The notes: a model not told the origin generated them from the letters alone. A stretch of 64,000 nt of DNA from Hymenobacter sp. CRA2 (GCF_002007105.1 NZ_MVBC01000012.1:62001-126000); one strand, 5' to 3'; counted from the first letter of the stretch, positions 34,443 to 44,284 are shown. Numbers and translations are program-made.

Positions 34443-35297
34443 CTACTTGACCTGCTTCAGCTGTTGATTGAGCTCGGCCACCAGTTCCTGGGTTTCGGGC
34501 AGCTTCCGCAGCTGCGTGAGGTACTGTTGGGCCTCGGTTTTGTGGCCTAGCACCAAGCTCGTTTTTACCAAAGCTGCCAGCGTGGCCGCTTCCTTAGGCT
34601 GGAGCTTGGCCGCCTGTTTCAGCTGCGCCAGCGCTTCTTCGTGCTGCCCGCGGCTGCTGTAGTACTGGCTCAGGTTAAAGGGCCCCAGGTAGCTTTCCGG
34701 GTAGAATTCGGTAATCAGCTCCGTCAGCTGCTTGCCCGTGGCCAACGCAGCCTCGCCGCCCTGCTGCCAGTAGAACTCAGCGTAATCATCCAGCGAAGCC
34801 GGCACAAACTCGCCCTCCGGCGCCGGCAGTTCGGCGCTGTCGTACCAGTACCAGGGCTGCCCGTTTTTGCCGTGGCTGTTCAGGGCCTGGCGCAGCGCCA
34901 CCACCTGCTGCCGGGCGTCGCCCTGCTTTTCGTACGACTTGGCCAAGGCGAAGTGTACGTCGAGGCGGTCGGGCGCCAGCGTCAGTGCTTGGCACAGGGC
35001 GTCCTGGGCCGCTTCAGTTAGCTGCGCCGCTGTGGGGGCAGCGGCTTTGCCGGCCGGCGCCGCCGGGCTACCCTTGCGGCCGCGGCTTTGCTCGGCCCGC
35101 CGCAGCAGGTAACTGGCCCGGGCCACGTACACGTTGGCGTTACGCGGCTCCTGCTGGCGCCAGCGGGCCAGGGTCAGGCGCATGGTAGCCGTATCGTTGA
35201 TCTGGTACGCTTTGCGGAAGGTCGTCTGCTGATCCTGCGCCGCCACCTCGCCGCATGCGACAGCCGCCACGGCTACCGCTAGTATCCCTCTGAGCAC
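34443..35297 (-). CDS. Exported tetratricopeptide-repeat protein
   Basis: This 284-residue protein has a signal peptide (MLRGILAVAVAAVACGEVAAQ) and TPR-type helix pairs: ALCQALTLAPDRLDVHFALAKSYEKQGD near residues 100-128, NLSQYYSSRGQHEEALAQLKQAAKLQPKEA and LVKTSLVLGHKTEAQQYLTQL near the end. A low-complexity Ala/Pro/Gly linker lies at about residues 72-92. It would work in the periplasm as a protein-protein scaffold; its partner is unknown. A weak -7 candidate (TAATTTTG) lies at 35344-35337. Confidence 0.8.
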   Translation of the reverse strand: MLRGILAVAVAAVACGEVAAQDQQTTFRKAYQINDTATMRLTLARWRQQEPRNANVYVARASYLLRRAEQSRGRKGSPAAPAGKAAAPTAAQLTEAAQDALCQALTLAPDRLDVHFALAKSYEKQGDARQQVVALRQALNSHGKNGQPWYWYDSAELPAPEGEFVPASLDDYAEFYWQQGGEAALATGKQLTELITEFYPESYLGPFNLSQYYSSRGQHEEALAQLKQAAKLQPKEAATLAALVKTSLVLGHKTEAQQYLTQLRKLPETQELVAELNQQLKQVK

Positions 35298-35378
35298 GGG
35301 TTGTCCTGATTACGTGAATGGGCAAGGATGCCCACCCAAAATTACGCGGCGCCGCGCCGCCAAACTAGCCGCCGCGCA

Positions 35379-35417
35379 AAAACAAAAACCCCGCAGCCGG
35401 TAAGGGCCACGGGGCTT
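35379..35417 (-). terminator. Intrinsic terminator after atpC
   Basis: On the minus strand AGCCCCG...CGGGGTTTTTGTTTTT forms a stem with a T-rich tail, 22 bases after the atpC stop. Confidence 0.8.
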
Positions 35418-35438
35418 CCAATTAGGTCGGGACGTAGC

Positions 35439-35684
35439 TTAGGCCAGAACGGATTCGGCCAGCACCGTCACGTTGTTGCGCAGCACTTCCACCACGCCGC
35501 CGCTCACCCGGAACGACTCGCGGCCGGTGGCGCTGGTCACCCGCAGCTCGCCGGCCTGCAAGGCGGCAATCATCGGCGCGTGGTTGTTGAGCACTTCAAA
35601 CTGACCGGATGCACCCGGAAATACGGCCGAGGTAACTTCCCCCTCAAACACCTTCCGGTCCGGCGTGATGATTTCTAAACGCAT
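35439..35684 (-). CDS. atpC: F1Fo ATP synthase epsilon subunit, short form
   Basis: At 81 residues this holds only the N-terminal beta-sandwich that contacts gamma and the c-ring (MRLEIITPDRKVFEGEV, FEVLNNHAPMIAALQAGEL, FRVSGGVVEVLRNNVTVLAE). The C-terminal two-helix domain, which in many bacteria inhibits ATP hydrolysis, is absent. From memory, this short form is usual in Bacteroidota. It is the second gene after atpD, separated by a 98-base inverted-repeat spacer. Other atp genes are not in the window, a split arrangement common in the phylum. Confidence 0.95.
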   Translation of the reverse strand: MRLEIITPDRKVFEGEVTSAVFPGASGQFEVLNNHAPMIAALQAGELRVTSATGRESFRVSGGVVEVLRNNVTVLAESVLA

Positions 35685-35687
35685 GGC

Positions 35688-35786
35688 TTTCTAATGTGAG
35701 AAATGTGGAAATGTGATGAATGTGCTGAGGGTTGTGTGAAAGTTATTTTCACATTTCCCACATCAGCACATTCCCCACATTAGAAA
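35688..35786. repeat. Inverted repeat filling the atpD-atpC spacer
   Basis: TTTCTAATGTG (35688) pairs with CACATTAGAAA (35786), and the arms continue imperfectly inward as AATGTG/GTGATG-type words. It ends on the base next to the atpD stop (35787) and begins three bases from the atpC start. Confidence 0.75.
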
Positions 35787-37301
<1,515 letters not shown>

Positions 37302-37333
37302 TTATATGGGAGAATGAGAGCAGTTTCAGGCCG

Positions 37334-37365
37334 CAAAAGTACGGCCCAATCGGCGCCCGAACAAA
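37334..37365 (-). promoter_or_regulatory. Consensus Bacteroidota promoter of atpDC
   Basis: TTTG (37365-37362), a 20-base spacer and TACTTTTG (37341-37334) on the minus strand. Confidence 0.8.
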
Positions 37366-37475
37366 CCAGCTCGGCGGCGAAAATGCGCAGAAAGTTTTCT
37401 CGCTGAAAATCACCGGAAAAAGGGCCTTTTTGAGCTTACTGAGGGGGTTTCGTTGAAATTTTTTTTTGGGTAAAA

Positions 37476-37506
37476 TTTGGAGGCAGCGAAAACGTAGCTA
37501 CATTTG
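37476..37506 (+). promoter_or_regulatory. Consensus Bacteroidota promoter of tRNA-Gln
   Basis: TTTG (37476-37479), a 19-base spacer and TACATTTG (37499-37506). The mature tRNA begins at 37548. Confidence 0.8.
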
Positions 37507-37547
37507 CAAACCCAAACGGCACAACCACTGGTAACCGGATGGAAAAT

Positions 37548-37623
37548 TGTCCGATGGTGTAACTGGCAACACGCTTGATTTTGATTCAAGAAAGTCCAGG
37601 TTCGAGCCCTGGTCGGACAACCA
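37548..37623 (+). tRNA. tRNA-Gln (anticodon TTG), CCA encoded
   Basis: The acceptor stem TGTCCGA/TCGGACA closes a full cloverleaf. The anticodon stem CTTGA/TCAAG carries loop TTTTGAT with anticodon TTG at 37581-37583. The T arm reads CCAGG-TTCGAGC-CCTGG. Discriminator A37620 is followed by an encoded CCA (37621-37623). It is driven by its own consensus promoter and is the only tRNA in the window. Confidence 0.97.
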
Positions 37624-37812
37624 ACAAGGCGCTGGCCCCCTCTTCGGAGCGGAGTCGGCGCCTTTTGCGTTTTACGGTCTCTGCCGGTCGGCCCACGCGT
37701 TAGCGGCGGTCCGGGGCCTGAGTGGCCTGCGAACCAAGCCTCTAGCGCGTGCTTCCCCGACTTTGCGGCGGCCGGCTCCTTGCTTCGCTCACTCAGTTCC
37801 CATTCTTCTCTC

Positions 37813-38742
37813 ATGTCCTCGCAGGTCAAAATCTTCTCCGGCACCACGTCGCGCGCCGTGGCCGAAAAAATTGCCGCCGCCTACGGTCAGCCCCTCGGCG
37901 ACCTTACCATTCAGCGCTTCGCCGACTCCGAAATCGGCCCGAGCTTCAACGAGAGCGTACGCGGCTGCGAGGTATTTCTGATCCAGAGCACCTTCCCGCC
38001 CTCCGACAACCTGATGGAGCTCATGCTGATGGTGGACGCGGCCAAGCGCGCCTCGGCCTACAAAGTCAACGTGGTGATGCCCTACATGGGCTACACCCGG
38101 CAGGACCGCAAGGACAAGCCGCGCGTGAGCATCGGCGCCAAAGTGGTGGCCGAGTTCATCCAGAGCGTGGGCACCTCCCGCCTGATGACCTGCGACCTGC
38201 ACGCCGGCCAGATTCAGGGCTTCTTCGACATTCCGGTGGATCATCTGGACGGCTCCACCATCACGGCGCCCTACATCAAGTCGCTGAACCTGGATAACCT
38301 CATCTTCGCCTCGCCCGACGTGGGCGGTGTGGTGCGCACCCGGGCCTTTGCTAAGAAGTTCGGGGCGGAAATCGTGGTCTGCGACAAGATGCGCCTGCGG
38401 GCCAACGAAATTGCGTCGATGCAGGTCATCGGCGACGTGACGGGCATGAATGTGGTGCTCGTGGATGACATCGTGGACACGGCCGGCACCGTGTGCAAGG
38501 CTGCTGACCTGCTGCTGGAGCGCGGTGCCGCTTCCGTGCGCGCCGTCATCACCCACCCCGTGCTCAGCGGCCCGGCCCACGAGCGAATCCGTAACTCCTC
38601 GCTGGTGGAGCTGATTACCACCGATACCATCCCGCTACGCGAGGAAAACGAGAAGATCAAGGTGATTTCCGTGGCTGACCTCTTCGCCCGCGCCATTCAC
38701 AACGTGGTGTCGCACGAGTCCATCAGCTCGCTCTTTATATAA
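37813..38742 (+). CDS. prs: Ribose-phosphate pyrophosphokinase
   Basis: This 309-residue class I enzyme makes PRPP from ribose 5-phosphate and ATP for nucleotide, His, Trp and NAD synthesis. It has IQRFADSEIGPSFNESVRG, MPYMGYTRQDRK at the ATP site, the metal-binding CDLHAGQIQGFF, and the PRPP loop VVLVDDIVDTAGTVCKAA. The start is the ATG at 37813 (MSSQVKIFSGTTS). It often adjoins rplY and pth in Bacteroidota, as here: all three lie on the plus strand in order, each with its own signals. Confidence 0.97.
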   Translation: MSSQVKIFSGTTSRAVAEKIAAAYGQPLGDLTIQRFADSEIGPSFNESVRGCEVFLIQSTFPPSDNLMELMLMVDAAKRASAYKVNVVMPYMGYTRQDRKDKPRVSIGAKVVAEFIQSVGTSRLMTCDLHAGQIQGFFDIPVDHLDGSTITAPYIKSLNLDNLIFASPDVGGVVRTRAFAKKFGAEIVVCDKMRLRANEIASMQVIGDVTGMNVVLVDDIVDTAGTVCKAADLLLERGAASVRAVITHPVLSGPAHERIRNSSLVELITTDTIPLREENEKIKVISVADLFARAIHNVVSHESISSLFI

Positions 38743-38768
38743 TATAGAACGGCGGTAATAAATCGTCC

Positions 38769-38991
38769 GTCATCCTGAGCAGAGCGAACCGAAGGTCGAC
38801 GTAGTCAAGGACTTTTCTCCAGCCCTGCACTAACACAAAAGCGCAGCCACTAACGCCCAATCGTCCGGGCCTCAATGGCTGCGCTTCTGGTTTATTAGAA
38901 AAGCGTCGTCACTTCGTAGCCAACAGCGGTACAGGGTGCGGGAAAGGTCCTTTGACTACGTCGACCTTCGGTTCGCTCTGCTCAGGATGAC
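38769..38991. repeat. Paired inverted repeat, GTCATCCTGAGC subtype, enclosing a terminator
   Basis: The left arm (38769-38817) and right arm (38942-38991) are near-perfect reverse complements about 49 bases long, from GTCATCCTGAGC inward, with small indels near their inner ends. The 124-base interior holds the prs terminator. The right end runs into GTTCT. Confidence 0.9.
38838..38886 (+). terminator. Terminator of prs inside the repeat
   Basis: AGCGCAGCCA (38840) pairs with TGGCTGCGCT, followed by TCTGGTTTATT. It lies between the two arms of the 38769-38991 repeat. Confidence 0.65.
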
Positions 38992-39065
38992 GTTCTTTTT
39001 GCCTCTCTCCTATTCCATTCAATACATATAGTCTCTGCGCGCTTTTCAATCCCAACTTAACCGCG

Positions 39066-39073
39066 TACCTTTG
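39066..39073 (+). promoter_or_regulatory. -7 element (TACCTTTG) for rplY
   Basis: TACCTTTG lies 83 bases before the rplY ATG at 39157. Confidence 0.55.
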
Positions 39074-39156
39074 CGGCCCCTTCGGCCTTACCCGCTGAGC
39101 GGAACAAATTCATTTCAAGGCCTTTAACGGGGCCACACTTTTTCAACACCAGTTTT

Positions 39157-39729
39157 ATGAAAAGCCTGGAGATTGTAGGGTTTAAAAGAGCGAATCTCGG
39201 CAAGAAGGAAGCCAAGCGCCTGCGCCTGGAGTCGTATGTACCGTGCGTGATGTACGGTGGCGAGACGCAAGTTCACTTCTACGTGCCCGCCATCCTGTTC
39301 CGCGAGTTGCTGTACACCCCCGAGGTGCACATTGTGGACCTGAACGTGGAAGGTGACACCTACCGCGCCATCGTGCAAGACGCTCAGTTCCACCCCGTGA
39401 ACGAGATGCTGCTGCACGTCGACTTCCTGCAGCTGCAGGAAGGCAAAGAGGTGAAAATGGACGTACCGGTGAAGTACGTGGGCGTATCGCCGGGCGTACA
39501 GCAAGGTGGCAAACTGGTGTCGAAGCTGCGCAAGCTGAAAGTGCAGGCGCTGCCCGAGAACCTGCCCGACTTCGTAGCCGTGGACATTTCGGACCTGGGC
39601 CTGGGCAAGTCGATCAAAGTAAGCAAGGTGGAAACCACTGGCTACAAGATCCTGACCAACCAACTGGCTCCTATCGCCACCGTGGCCATCCCGCGTGCGC
39701 TGAAAGGCCAGATGCAGGCCGAGAAATAG
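39157..39729 (+). CDS. rplY: 50S ribosomal protein L25 (Ctc form)
   Basis: This 190-residue protein binds 5S rRNA. It has the N-terminal L25 domain (KRANLGKKEAKRLRLESYVPCVMYGG) and the extra C-terminal TL5/Ctc beta domain (MDVPVKYVGVSPGVQQGGKL, LPDFVAVDISDLGLGKSI), so it is the long stress-type form rather than the short E. coli form. It is followed by pth, a widely conserved pairing, and its terminator T-run runs directly into the pth promoter. Confidence 0.96.
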   Translation: MKSLEIVGFKRANLGKKEAKRLRLESYVPCVMYGGETQVHFYVPAILFRELLYTPEVHIVDLNVEGDTYRAIVQDAQFHPVNEMLLHVDFLQLQEGKEVKMDVPVKYVGVSPGVQQGGKLVSKLRKLKVQALPENLPDFVAVDISDLGLGKSIKVSKVETTGYKILTNQLAPIATVAIPRALKGQMQAEK

Positions 39730-39751
39730 GTTTTTGCGCTACCCGCAAGAG

Positions 39752-39790
39752 AAAAATCCTGCTCTGCCTGGTGGCGGGGCAGGATTTTTT
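39752..39790 (+). terminator. Intrinsic terminator after rplY
   Basis: The stem AAAAATCCTGC/GCAGGATTTTT ends in a T-run whose last T is also the first base of the pth -7 element. Confidence 0.85.
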
Positions 39791-39797
39791 ACGTTTG
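39790..39797 (+). promoter_or_regulatory. -7 element (TACGTTTG) for pth, abutting the rplY terminator
   Basis: TACGTTTG lies 20 bases before the pth ATG at 39818. Confidence 0.55.
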
Positions 39798-39817
39798 CGC
39801 CCCAGTAAGACTTCTGT

Positions 39818-40384
39818 ATGAAATTTCTGATCCTCTGCCTGGGCAACATCGGGCCGGAATACGCTGATACACGGCACAACGTGGGCTTTATGGTGGGCGA
39901 CTACCTGGCCCGCAAGTTCGAAGCGGCGCCCTGGGAGCTGGGCCGCCACGCCTTCACCACCGAAATCAAGCACAAAGGCAAAACCTTCGTGCTGGTGAAG
40001 CCCACCACGTACATGAACCTGAGCGGCAAAGCCGCGGCCCACTGGCTGAGCACGCTCAAGCTGGAAAAGGAGCAGATGCTGGTGGTAACCGACGATTTGG
40101 CCCTGCCCTTCGGCAAGCTGCGCCTGAAGGGCAAAGGCTCGGCCGGCGGGCAGAATGGCCTCAAGCACATCCAGGAGACGCTGGGCACCGACGAATACGC
40201 CCGCCTGCGCTTCGGCATCGACTCCAGCTTCTCCAAAGGCCGACAGGTCGACTACGTGCTCAGCCCCTTTTCGGCCGACGAGCAGATCGACCTGCCCCTG
40301 CGCTTGGAAAAGGCTGGCGAGGCTGTACTGGCCTTTGGCACGCTGGGCATCGAGCGGGCCATGAACGTGGTGAACGTGAAGTAG
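39818..40384 (+). CDS. pth: Peptidyl-tRNA hydrolase
   Basis: This 188-residue enzyme frees tRNA from stalled peptidyl-tRNA. The catalytic His20 lies in YADTRHNVGF, with Asn10 in CLGNIGPEY. Further family segments are VKPTTYMNLSGKAA, VVTDDLALPFGKLRLKGKGSAGGQNGLKHI and EYARLRFGI. The length matches the family. The gene is closed by a long hairpin that lies inside a repeat element. Confidence 0.97.
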   Translation: MKFLILCLGNIGPEYADTRHNVGFMVGDYLARKFEAAPWELGRHAFTTEIKHKGKTFVLVKPTTYMNLSGKAAAHWLSTLKLEKEQMLVVTDDLALPFGKLRLKGKGSAGGQNGLKHIQETLGTDEYARLRFGIDSSFSKGRQVDYVLSPFSADEQIDLPLRLEKAGEAVLAFGTLGIERAMNVVNVK

Positions 40385-40396
40385 CGCCCGTTCACC

Positions 40397-40577
40397 GTCA
40401 TTGCGAGCGAAGCGCGGCAATCCTTCCCCTCGCGGCACAACGGGCCATTACCTACTCACCGAAAACAGCACCGCCCGAAACCACAGTTGCAGGTTTCGGG
40501 CGGTGCTGTTTTGGCTGATGCCAGTTATAGCGTCAGTACTACTGGAGGAAGGATTGCCGCGCTTCGCTCGCAATGAC
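40397..40577. repeat. Paired inverted repeat, GTCATTGCGAGC subtype, enclosing a terminator
   Basis: The arms at 40397-40427 and 40547-40577 are perfect 31-base reverse complements. The 119-base interior holds the pth terminator hairpin. The left arm plus its inner flank matches the right arm and flank of the 22525-22709 element. Confidence 0.9.
40462..40512 (+). terminator. Long terminator hairpin of pth inside the repeat
   Basis: A perfect 21-base stem (AAAACAGCACCGCCCGAAACC paired with its complement) with a 9-base loop and a terminal TTTT. Its core and loop (GCACCGCCCGAA...GTTGCAGG...TTCGGGCGGTGC) recur in the msrB terminator. Confidence 0.85.
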
Positions 40578-40596
40578 TGCCAGTGAGCCGGCGGCC

Positions 40597-42642
40597 TTAC
40601 GCCACGAAGGAACCGGGGCGCACGGGCTGGCCGGGCTGCATCAGGCTGAGCTTACCGTCGGCGTTTTCGGCCATCAGCAGCATGCCCTGCGACTCGATGC
40701 CTTTGATTTCGCGCGGGGCGAGGTTCAGCAGCACCAGCACTTGCTGGCCGATGAGCTGCTCGGGCGCGAAGTGCTCGGCAATACCCGAGACGATGGTGCG
40801 CTTGTCGAGGCCGGTGTCCACGGTGAGCTTCATCAGCTTCTTGGTCTTGGCTACTTTCTCGGCCGTGAGGATGGTACCGATGCGCAGATCCATGCGCCCG
40901 AACTCCTCGAACGAAACGTTGTCTTTGGCCGCCTGCACGGGCGCGTTGGCCAGTTGATTAGCCAGCTTGGTATCGAGCAGCTTCTGCACCTGGGCTTCCA
41001 CCGTCTTGTCCTCAATCTTGTCGAAGAGCAGGAAGGCTTCGCCGAGCTGGTGACCAGCGGCCAGGGTGGCAGGATTACCGGCAGTAGACCAGCTGCCTTG
41101 CGCCGTGTTTAGCATGCGGCCCAAGTTGGCGGCGGCTACGGGCAGGAAGGGCTCCATGAGCGTGACCAGCGAGGCGGCCAGCTGCAGAGCCACGTGCAAC
41201 ACGGTGCCAGTGCGCGCTTCGTCGGTTTTGATGAGCTTCCAGGGCTCGGTCTCGGCCAGGTACTTGTTGCCGAGGCGCGTGAGGTTCATCAGCTCGTTGA
41301 GCGCGTCGCGGAAACGGTAGTTTTCGATCAGGTCACCGATGCGCTGGGGGAAGTCGGCCAGCTGGGCAAAAACTTCCTGGTCGGCGCTGGTCAGCTCGCC
41401 GGCCGCGGGCACCTGGCCGCCGAAGAACTTGTGCGTCAGCACCACGGCGCGGTTGACGAAGTTGCCAAGGTTGGCAACCAGCTCGTTGTTGTTGCGGGCC
41501 TGGAAGTCCTTCCAGGTGAAGTCGTTGTCCTTGGTTTCGGGGGCATTGGCGCAGAGCACGTAGCGCAGCACGTCGGCCTTGCCGGGGAAGTCCTGCAGGT
41601 ACTCGTGCAGCCATACGGCCCAGTTGCGCGAGGTCGAAATCTTGTCGCCTTCCAGGTTCAGGAACTCGTTGGCGGGCACGTTGTCGGGCAGGATAAAGTC
41701 GCCGTGGGCCTTGAGCATTGCCGGAAAGATGATGCAGTGGAACACGATGTTGTCCTTGCCGATGAAGTGCACCAGCTTGGTGCTGGGGTCCTGCCAGTAG
41801 GGTTTCCAGGCGTCGCCGGGCAGCAGGTCCTTGGTGGCGGAGATGTAGCCGATGGGCGCGTCGAACCACACGTAGAGCACCTTGCCGTCGGCGCCTTCCA
41901 CGGGTACGGGCACGCCCCAGTCTAGGTCGCGCGTTACGGCGCGGGGCTGCAGGCCCTGGTCGATCCACGACTTGCACTGGCCGTACACGTTGGTTTTCCA
42001 GTCCGATTTGTGGCCTTCGATGATCCACTCGCGCAGCCACTGCTCGTACTGATCGAGCGGGAGGTACCAGTGCTTGGTTTCGCGCAGCACGGGCTGATTG
42101 CCGGAGAGCATGGAGCGCGGGTTGATCAGCTCGGTGGGGCTGAGCGAGGAGCCGCACCGCTCGCACTGGTCGCCGTAGGCGTTTTCGTTGGCGCAGGTGG
42201 GGCAGGTGCCCACGATGTAGCGGTCGGCCAGAAATTGCTGGGCCTGCTCGTCGTAGTACTGCTGCGACACCTGCTCGGTGAACTGCCCGGCCTCGTACAT
42301 CTTGCGGAAGAAGGCGGAGGCCGTCTCGCGGTGCGTCTCGTTGGAGGTGCGGGCGTAGATGTCGAAGGAAATACCGAAGTCCTTGAAGGAGTCGCGGATG
42401 ATGGCGTTGTATTTATCGACCACCTGCTGGGGCGTGACGCCCTCCTTCTGGGCGCGGATGGTGATGGGCACGCCGTGCTCGTCGGAGCCGCACACGAACT
42501 TCACGTCGCGGCCCTGGCTGCGCAGGTAACGGGCGTAGATATCGGCGGGAATGTACACGCCGGCCAGGTGACCGATGTGTACCGGGCCGTTGGCATAAGG
42601 CAGCGCGGCCGTAATGGTATAGCGTTGGGGAGCGGTTTGCAT
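40597..42642 (-). CDS. metG: Methionyl-tRNA synthetase
   Basis: This 681-residue class I synthetase has the HIGH motif as [10 protein letters not shown], a zinc knuckle ([18 protein letters not shown]), the KMSKS loop as GDKISTSRN, and the anticodon-binding helical domain. A C-terminal tRNA-binding OB domain follows from about residue 570 ([20 protein letters not shown], ending [18 protein letters not shown]). The zinc knuckle and C-terminal domain match the longer dimeric type. It stands alone on the minus strand, with repeat DNA downstream. Confidence 0.97.
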   Translation of the reverse strand: MQTAPQRYTITAALPYANGPVHIGHLAGVYIPADIYARYLRSQGRDVKFVCGSDEHGVPITIRAQKEGVTPQQVVDKYNAIIRDSFKDFGISFDIYARTSNETHRETASAFFRKMYEAGQFTEQVSQQYYDEQAQQFLADRYIVGTCPTCANENAYGDQCERCGSSLSPTELINPRSMLSGNQPVLRETKHWYLPLDQYEQWLREWIIEGHKSDWKTNVYGQCKSWIDQGLQPRAVTRDLDWGVPVPVEGADGKVLYVWFDAPIGYISATKDLLPGDAWKPYWQDPSTKLVHFIGKDNIVFHCIIFPAMLKAHGDFILPDNVPANEFLNLEGDKISTSRNWAVWLHEYLQDFPGKADVLRYVLCANAPETKDNDFTWKDFQARNNNELVANLGNFVNRAVVLTHKFFGGQVPAAGELTSADQEVFAQLADFPQRIGDLIENYRFRDALNELMNLTRLGNKYLAETEPWKLIKTDEARTGTVLHVALQLAASLVTLMEPFLPVAAANLGRMLNTAQGSWSTAGNPATLAAGHQLGEAFLLFDKIEDKTVEAQVQKLLDTKLANQLANAPVQAAKDNVSFEEFGRMDLRIGTILTAEKVAKTKKLMKLTVDTGLDKRTIVSGIAEHFAPEQLIGQQVLVLLNLAPREIKGIESQGMLLMAENADGKLSLMQPGQPVRPGSFVA

Positions 42643-42855
42643 CGGGAGAGAAAACAGCGGAAGCCGCGGGGAGGTTGGGCCGCGGCAAAGTCAAAAGCAG
42701 ATTTGAAACCGCAAAGAAAGAACGAATAGCCTACATGCGCGGCCACGCAGTCTTCGGCCTGATACGCAGCGCGGTGAAAAACATAACATAAGCCGTTGAT
42801 AACAATTACCTTGATTTGCCCGTCCAATACACTACCGAGCTAAATACCCCTTTTC

Positions 42856-43527
42856 ATGGCCGCATCACCCCCAACCGACCCTTCCACCCCCCAACCCCTG
42901 GCCGATTCTCCGCCGCTTAAGAAAAGCAAGAAAGCCCTTAGCAAAGAGGAGCGCAAAGCCGCTAAAGCCCAGGCCAAAGCGGACCGCAAAGCCATCAAGG
43001 CTCAGGCAAAGTCTCCTTCCCTGGCCGCCCACAGCAGCATTGATCTGCCAGCTGCCATCAGCCCCGAGCTATCCAAAAAAGGCCAGAAGCGCCAGATAAA
43101 AGCCGCCGCCAAACAAGCGCAGAAAGACCTTGATAAGCGCGTAAAGGAACTGACGAAGCGCATCCGCAAGGAAACCAAAGTGCAGATTCAGGACCTGGTA
43201 GCGGCGGCGTCGCTGCGCCTGGAGCAGGAAACGCAGCGCCTGTTCGAAGAAGCACTGGGCGCCGCCCCTACCGCTGCTGCCAGCCCCGAGTCAGCAACCC
43301 CGTACGCAGCGCCGGCGGCCGATGAGCCAGCCGCGGCACCAGCAATGGTCCCTGCGCCTGCCCGCCGCGCGGCCCCGCGCCGCCAAGCGGCCACGCCCGC
43401 GGGCGCCAAGCCCGCCGCTTCGGGCCGCACAAACCGCTCCCGCACTACGGCCACCGGGCGCAGCGCCGCCATCAGCCCCGATGGCACACAGGCTAATGGC
43501 ACTGCGCCAGTGCCCAACGACGTGTAA
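42856..43527 (+). CDS. Lys/Ala/Pro-rich low-complexity protein, function unknown
   Basis: This 223-residue protein has no signal or membrane segment. Residues 20-55 and 70-105 are Lys/Ala-rich helical stretches (SKEERKAAKAQAKADRKAIK, KKGQKRQIKAAAKQAQKD). A predicted coiled helix follows at about 95-135 (KRIRKETKVQIQDLVAAASL). The tail is Ala/Pro/Arg-rich and ends in RTNRSRTTATGRSAAISPDG. The composition recalls histone H1-like or AlgP-like proteins, so nucleic-acid binding is possible but unproven. A strong bidirectional terminator follows. Confidence 0.6.
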   Translation: MAASPPTDPSTPQPLADSPPLKKSKKALSKEERKAAKAQAKADRKAIKAQAKSPSLAAHSSIDLPAAISPELSKKGQKRQIKAAAKQAQKDLDKRVKELTKRIRKETKVQIQDLVAAASLRLEQETQRLFEEALGAAPTAAASPESATPYAAPAADEPAAAPAMVPAPARRAAPRRQAATPAGAKPAASGRTNRSRTTATGRSAAISPDGTQANGTAPVPNDV

Positions 43528-43546
43528 ACCGCCGATTGACGCCTAT

Positions 43547-43594
43547 AAACCAAATGGCCCGGCTTCTCTGCGGAGAAGCCGGGCCATTTGGTTT
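43547..43594. terminator. Bidirectional long-stem terminator
   Basis: A perfect 22-base stem (AAACCAAATGGCCCGGCTTC... with its complement) and a TGCG loop separate the Lys/Ala-rich gene from the convergent small lipoprotein gene. Confidence 0.9.
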
Positions 43595-43614
43595 ATTGCA
43601 CCTCTACACGTGAG

Positions 43615-43968
43615 CTATGGCCGGCGCAGCGAATCTGAAATGATAATTGTCGAATTGCCCTGAATGCGGCGCATGCGCGTTTCCTGGGACGTGTTATTTG
43701 GGTCGTTGGTGTTGATAGATTCGATGCGCTGCCGGCCGCCCGTCGCGGCGGCCTGCTCGCGTACTTGCGGTACGCGGCCGGGCGTGGCATCGGGGGCTGA
43801 GCTGCCGGTGCCAATGCCGCGGTTGTAAGCGGCCTGGCGGTCGGCATCGGTGCGGATTTCGGTGGGCGCGCGGTCGGTTTCGAGGGCGGTATCGGAAGCG
43901 GAGCAGGCCCCGAGAAAGGCCGCACCGGCCGAGGCCGCGAGGAGCGCGAAGCGAAATGGAAGGTTCAT
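43615..43968 (-). CDS. Small lipoprotein, function unknown
   Basis: This 117-residue protein has a lipoprotein signal (ALLAASAGAAFLGAC, lipidated Cys22) and a polar, probably disordered mature part (TDADRQAAYNRGIGTGSS, NTNDPNNTSQETRMRRIQGN) ending in a short hydrophobic strand (STIIISDSLRRP). No family is recognised. It stands alone, converging on the terminator at 43547-43594. Confidence 0.65.
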   Translation of the reverse strand: MNLPFRFALLAASAGAAFLGACSASDTALETDRAPTEIRTDADRQAAYNRGIGTGSSAPDATPGRVPQVREQAAATGGRQRIESINTNDPNNTSQETRMRRIQGNSTIIISDSLRRP

Positions 43969-44230
43969 CAGCGGCGCGGGGCGGCGCGTAAGTGCCTCGC
44001 CCCTCCCCTGCTGAACGCAAGTGCAGCGCCGATGTTCGGTTAATTTGTCCCTGACACAGCTATGCGGCAGCCCTTCTGCGGAGCCAGGGCGTGCGAAAGC
44101 GCAATGACGGGGCTTGTGGCATGTAAGAATTGTGCCTCAAGGCACTTAAGCCTTACAAGTTGGGCTACCGCACTTGGATGGTTCGCTAATACAAACAACA
44201 ACGACGCAGGCACACCACGGTGCTACCTAA
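43969..44230. other. Intergenic region with an imperfect hairpin, no gene seen
   Basis: There is no convincing coding frame. At 44120-44159 an imperfect inverted repeat has an outer stem (CATGTAAG / CTTACAAG, 7 of 8 pairs) and a perfect inner stem (GTGCCT / AGGCAC, 2-base loop), separated by short internal bulges. Confidence 0.5.
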
Positions 44231-44284
44231 AACAAGCACCGCCCGAACCGCCTACTGTTGCAGGTGCTTCGGGCGGTGCTTCTT
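44231..44284 (-). terminator. Terminator after msrB
   Basis: AAGCACCGCCCGAA (44234) pairs with TTCGGGCGGTGCTT (44281), followed on the minus strand by GTTTTAGG. It shares its core with the pth terminator. Confidence 0.75.
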
